The notes under the pieces: generated by a model | What the model was told of the DNA's origin: nothing | Database searches by the model: none | What the model saw: the letters and a program-made list of their open reading frames with translations, nothing else | Origin: Armatimonadota bacterium | Lineage (GTDB): Bacteria > Armatimonadota > Fimbriimonadia > Fimbriimonadales > Fimbriimonadaceae | Direction: 5' to 3' | Length of the DNA: 64,000 bases | Assembly (NCBI GenBank): GCA_018268315.1 | Contig: JAFDWU010000001.1 | Coordinates: 39,280 to 103,279, forward strand | Translations under genes and position numbers: made by a program | Part shown: positions 60,939 to 64,000 of the stretch, piece after piece | How the letters are laid out: the number at the start of each line of letters is the position of its first letter | Numbering within the stretch: the first letter of the stretch is position 1

Positions 60939-63080
60939 CTACGAGATAGCAATGAGCGCCTCCTCCGGGTGGCGCTCTTTGATCCTCTTCAACAGCGCCT
61001 GAGACTCCTTCGCCATCAGCTTCGGATCGCGCTTCACGATCTCCACTGCCGCTTCCCGCGCCTCATCAAGCACCGCGACATCCGCGATCAAATCCGCGAT
61101 CTCTAGCCCCAAATTCCCGCTCTGCCGCGTACCGATAAGCTCGCCGGGTCCGCGCAGTCGCAAATCCTCTTCCGCGATCTTGAAGCCGTCGGTGGTCTCC
61201 ACCATGATCTCCATGCGCCGCCGGGCGTCGTCGTTTTGCGCATCTGCAATCAGCACGCAATAGCTTTGATGAGAGCCGCGGCCGACCCTTCCCCGCAACT
61301 GATGCAACTGCGATAGGCCAAATCGGTTCGCGTCCTCGATCACCATCGAACTGGCATTCGGCACGTCCACACCGACCTCGATGACGGTGGAAGCCACCAA
61401 AATGTCCAGCTCGTGGCGGCGGAATTGCTCCATGATCTGGTCCTTTTCCTGCGCCTTCATCTGTCCGTGCAGCAAGCCCACGCGGTAATCGGTGAAGTGG
61501 TAGTGCGAGAGCCGGTAATGGAGGTCTTCTGCCGCCTGGGCAAGCATCTTTTCGCTCTCGCTAACAAGCGGGCAGACGAAGTAGGCCTGCCGCCCATGCA
61601 CCAGCAGCTTCTTAACCGCCTCGTAAACCGCGGGGCGATCGCTGGGCAGCTTCCAATGGGTCTTGATCGGCAGCCGTCCGGCGGGCATTTCGTCGATTCG
61701 CGATTGATCGAGATCGCCGTACAGCGCCATGGTAAGCGTGCGCGGGATGGGGGTCGCCGTCATCACCAGCACATCAGGGTTCTCTTGCCCCTTGGCGCGC
61801 AACGCCGCGCGCTGGACCACGCCAAAGCGATGCTGCTCATCGATGACCACCAGCCCAAGCTTGGCGAACACCACTCCTTCCTGAATGAGCGCCTGGGTTC
61901 CCACCGCAAGATGCGCCCTCCCCGCCGCCACTCGCTCTCGCGCCTGGCGCTTTTGGTTGGGCGTGAGTTTGCCCACCATCAGCGCGACCTCCAACCCCAG
62001 CGATTCGAATAACCGCACGAGGTTGGCGTGATGCTGCTCAGCCAGGATTTCCGTCGGCGCCATCAGCACCGCCTGATAGCCGCTTCTCGCGGCGGCAAGC
62101 ATCGCGCAGGCGGCAACCGCCGTCTTGCCGGAGCCCACGTCGCCCTGCACCAGCCGGTTCATCGGGTGCGGCGTCGCCATGTCCTTGAATATCTCTTTGA
62201 TCACGCGGCGCTGCGCGCCCGTCAGCTCGAACGGGAGCATGGTGTGGATTTGATCCCACAGCGGCGTCTCCTCGCGAACGTCGTCCAGAAGGTTGCCGGG
62301 GGAATCTTGGGTGATGCGCCCGCCACTTTCCAGCAGCGGAATTGGGAAGCTGATGCCCGCTTCGGCTTCCACGTTCTGGCGCTTGATTTGAAGCGTGAGT
62401 TGGAGGTCGAGGAACTCATCAAAGACCAACCGCCGCCGCGCCTTTTGGCCGAGGCCGGATTCGCTGGGCAGGTGAAGCTCCCGCAGGGCGTCGGCAAGGG
62501 GTAGAAGATCGAACTGCTTGCGGAGCCATGCGGGGAGCGGGTCTTGCACGAGGTCGGCATACTCGCTGGCGGCACATGCGCCCGCCTTGCGCATCGTCTT
62601 TTGGCTTAGGCCATCGACGAGGGGATAGACGGGCACGATCTTCAGGAACTCTTCGGGATCGTCGTCCTCGCCCAGCGTTTCGAACTCCGGCGAGTTCATT
62701 TCATAGCCCCACTGCGCTTCCTTCACCATGCCGTAGGCGATGATCTCGCCCTTATAGGCGCCGAGCGCGCGCTTGATCCAGGGCTGGTTGAACCAGGTGA
62801 GCTCGATGAGGCCGGTTCCATCGGAGACCGACGCCTTGAGAATGACCATGCCCCCGCGCGTTGGTCGGCCCTCGAAGTGGGTGATGCGCCCCTTCACGGT
62901 GGCGAACTGGCCTGGCTTGAGGCTGCGGATGGGAGGCAAAGCGCGGCGATCTTCGTAGCGCCGCGGCACACGATATAAGACATCGCGAACCGTACGCAGG
63001 CCGGCTTTGGCCATTGCGTTGGCAAAGCGTGATCCGACACCTTTAAGATATTGCGCTTCGGTATCGAGCGAACGTGCCAT
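60939..63080 (-). CDS. recG: ATP-dependent DNA helicase RecG
   Basis: 713 aa from ATG 63080. Reverses stalled replication forks and branch-migrates Holliday junctions. The wedge domain opens YLKGVGSRFANAMAKAGLRT; the helicase has Walker A VQGDVGSGKTAVAACAML, DEQH box LVVIDEQHRFGVVQR, and late motifs ATPIPRTLTMALYGDLD and QLRGRVGRGSHQSYCVL. A reading from 63116 would overlap the divergent atpZ start. TAGGGT lies 7 nt before the ATG. Confidence 0.97.
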   Translation of the reverse strand: MARSLDTEAQYLKGVGSRFANAMAKAGLRTVRDVLYRVPRRYEDRRALPPIRSLKPGQFATVKGRITHFEGRPTRGGMVILKASVSDGTGLIELTWFNQPWIKRALGAYKGEIIAYGMVKEAQWGYEMNSPEFETLGEDDDPEEFLKIVPVYPLVDGLSQKTMRKAGACAASEYADLVQDPLPAWLRKQFDLLPLADALRELHLPSESGLGQKARRRLVFDEFLDLQLTLQIKRQNVEAEAGISFPIPLLESGGRITQDSPGNLLDDVREETPLWDQIHTMLPFELTGAQRRVIKEIFKDMATPHPMNRLVQGDVGSGKTAVAACAMLAAARSGYQAVLMAPTEILAEQHHANLVRLFESLGLEVALMVGKLTPNQKRQARERVAAGRAHLAVGTQALIQEGVVFAKLGLVVIDEQHRFGVVQRAALRAKGQENPDVLVMTATPIPRTLTMALYGDLDQSRIDEMPAGRLPIKTHWKLPSDRPAVYEAVKKLLVHGRQAYFVCPLVSESEKMLAQAAEDLHYRLSHYHFTDYRVGLLHGQMKAQEKDQIMEQFRRHELDILVASTVIEVGVDVPNASSMVIEDANRFGLSQLHQLRGRVGRGSHQSYCVLIADAQNDDARRRMEIMVETTDGFKIAEEDLRLRGPGELIGTRQSGNLGLEIADLIADVAVLDEAREAAVEIVKRDPKLMAKESQALLKRIKERHPEEALIAIS

Positions 63081-63087
63081 GGCTGGT

Positions 63088-63093
63088 ACCCTA
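63088..63093 (-). promoter_or_regulatory. candidate leaderless promoter of recG
   Basis: TAGGGT, 7 nt before the recG ATG, within the 21-nt gap to the divergent atpZ start. The plus strand of the same site reads TACCCT, 9 nt before atpZ. Confidence 0.4.
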
Positions 63094-63101
63094 ATTATGA
63101 A

Positions 63102-63512
63102 ATGGAAGAGGAGCACGAGCCCACCGCTAAGGAAATCGAAGAGGCCGGGCGCAAGCTCCTTGGCGAGGACGTTCCGCAGCTACCCAAAGCACCGGAAATC
63201 TCGGGCGACTTCGATGATCGACTGAAGGGCATCGAGAAGCGCGCGGAGTCGCTGAAGAAGGTCCAATCGGCCAAGAAAGCGACCGAGCGGGTGAAAGAAT
63301 CCCAAAGCCAGGATGACGCCCAGGGTCTTGCGTTTGGGCTTGCGATCGCTTATTCCATGATCGGCATCGTGCTGGGCGGATTCCTGCTTGGCTTGCTGCT
63401 GGAGAAGCAGTTTCAAATTAAGGGCGCGACCAATATGGCGGTCGGCATTTCGTCCGTCGTCGCCATGCTAAACGTGGTGCTGCTTTTGAACCGACAGAAC
63501 CGTGGGAAGTAA
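63102..63512 (+). CDS. AtpZ-like F-ATPase accessory membrane protein
   Basis: 136 aa from ATG 63102 (MEEEHEPTAKEIEEAGRKL). A charged coiled-coil N-terminal half of about 85 residues precedes two membrane helices (FGLAIAYSMIGIVLGGFLLG and AVGISSVVAMLNVVLLL), the AtpZ/ATPase_gene1 pattern. AtpZ and AtpI genes lead F-type ATPase operons and aid c-ring assembly. The N-terminal extension is longer than usual for the family. The next gene overlaps it by 11 nt. Confidence 0.82.
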   Translation: MEEEHEPTAKEIEEAGRKLLGEDVPQLPKAPEISGDFDDRLKGIEKRAESLKKVQSAKKATERVKESQSQDDAQGLAFGLAIAYSMIGIVLGGFLLGLLLEKQFQIKGATNMAVGISSVVAMLNVVLLLNRQNRGK

Positions 63513-63870
63513 TCTCGCTCTTCTGTTTCGCCCTCTGAGTTTCGCAATCGGGGCTCTCCTTTCGTTAGTCATTGCCTTCGCGGGGTTCGGCGCCAAGGGG
63601 TTGGAAGGAATGGCGCTCGGTCTAATCGCCACTGCATTTTCCGTATTCGGAACGAAAGGCGCGATCAGCGTTGCCGGGCGCAGTATTGTCGCGGGCAAGG
63701 TGTCCAGCGGGAACGCGATGCTGCTCCTTTTCTTCTTGATGAAGCTCCCAGTTTTCGCCTTCGCGGTGGTCATTGTTTATCGCCTCGGACCGCCCGCCAC
63801 CGGGGCTTTCCTTGCCGGAATCTTCCTGGTATACTCCGCTCTAACAGGGTGGGCTACCGTTCAACGCTAG
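63502..63870 (+). CDS. AtpI-like F-ATPase accessory membrane protein
   Basis: 122 aa, four membrane helices (LSFAIGALLSLVIAFAGFGA, GMALGLIATAFSVFGTKGAI, NAMLLLFFLMKLPVFAFAVV, GPPATGAFLAGIFLVYSALT), matching the ATP synthase I family in size and helix pattern. It starts at a GTG inside the atpZ 3' end (11-nt overlap) and precedes what is probably the F0 a-subunit gene. The assignment rests on helix pattern and order. Confidence 0.75.
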   Translation: MGSNLALLFRPLSFAIGALLSLVIAFAGFGAKGLEGMALGLIATAFSVFGTKGAISVAGRSIVAGKVSSGNAMLLLFFLMKLPVFAFAVVIVYRLGPPATGAFLAGIFLVYSALTGWATVQR

Positions 63871-63887
63871 CTCGCCATCTATTTTGT

Positions 63888-64000
63888 ATGGGCAACCTTT
63901 TATTGACGAATACCAGCCTTTTCGCCGCAGCAGAGGCTAAAGAGGTCGTAACCTGGCTCGGAATGATGGTCTACCTTGCTCTGGTAGTCGCCGTCATCTT
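63888..64000 (+). CDS. 5' end of a membrane protein, possibly F0 subunit a
   Basis: The frame opens MGNLLLTNTSLFAAAEAKE, then a membrane helix begins (WLGMMVYLALVVAVIF), and runs off the right edge after 37 codons. In F-type ATPase loci atpB usually follows atpI, so that is the expected identity, but the visible part has no diagnostic residue. No ribosome site is visible, nor a -10 box at the usual distance. Confidence 0.45.
   Translation, partial: MGNLLLTNTSLFAAAEAKEVVTWLGMMVYLALVVAVI

Overview
The window reads as a contiguous chromosomal segment from a free-living bacterium with moderately high GC, dense gene packing and almost no spacer DNA. Housekeeping genes (rpoB, greA, nadK, purL, mnmE, pgk, mutY, rsmG, recG, and the start of an F-type ATPase locus) are mixed with many secreted or lipid-anchored proteins, TPR proteins, a PEP-CTERM protein, LemA, DUF1385 and DUF4097/DUF2089 proteins, plus polysaccharide and glycogen genes. 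This mix, and the many genes that appear to lack a Shine-Dalgarno leader, would fit Armatimonadota (Fimbriimonadia-like). That placement is inference from gene content only. I see no phage, insertion sequence, CRISPR array, rRNA or convincing tRNA.

Layout. 1-7.3 kb: rpoB (cut by the left edge), a small lipoprotein, a secreted protein, then greA, lipoprotein and queG as one unit. 7.3-15.7 kb: a glycosyltransferase; a minus-strand run TPR protein, nadK, oligopeptide-type ABC ATPase, phoU, FKBP-like protein; purL; a lipoprotein and lemA. 16-18.8 kb: a second glycosyltransferase diverges from four tandem, overlapping genes for small membrane/coiled-coil paralogues behind an operator-like promoter. 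18.8-28.1 kb: NTF2-like protein, transaldolase, mnmE, a J-domain-like protein, an M61 peptidase bounded by 36-bp direct repeats, then DUF1385, MFS, pgk and mutY in one direction. 28.1-35.9 kb: an isolated small gene with a strong ribosome site and terminator, terC, an oxidoreductase, the DUF2089/DUF4097 pair, and an ABC-2 exporter with a TPR partner. 35.9-44.9 kb: M32 carboxypeptidase, a three-gene sugar nucleotide/polysaccharide set behind a leader of about 100 nt, a His-rich membrane protein, a PH-like protein, ygfZ and rsmG. 44.9-64 kb: a large BNR-repeat secreted protein, beta-CASP nuclease, cation efflux, S41-like protease, AraC regulator, glgA, Nramp transporter, PEP-CTERM protein, rmlD, M20 dipeptidase, glutathione peroxidase, recG and atpZ/atpI.

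The strongest cross-cutting signal is regulatory. For about seventeen genes a TANNNT-type -10 box lies only 5-8 nt before the start codon, with no Shine-Dalgarno and no clear -35, which implies leaderless mRNAs. In three places the stop codon of one gene supplies the TAA of the next gene's TAAACT box. Convergent genes often share a 4-bp stop overlap. The best candidate for an undescribed system is the four-paralogue operon at 17.2-18.4 kb with its palindromic operator.
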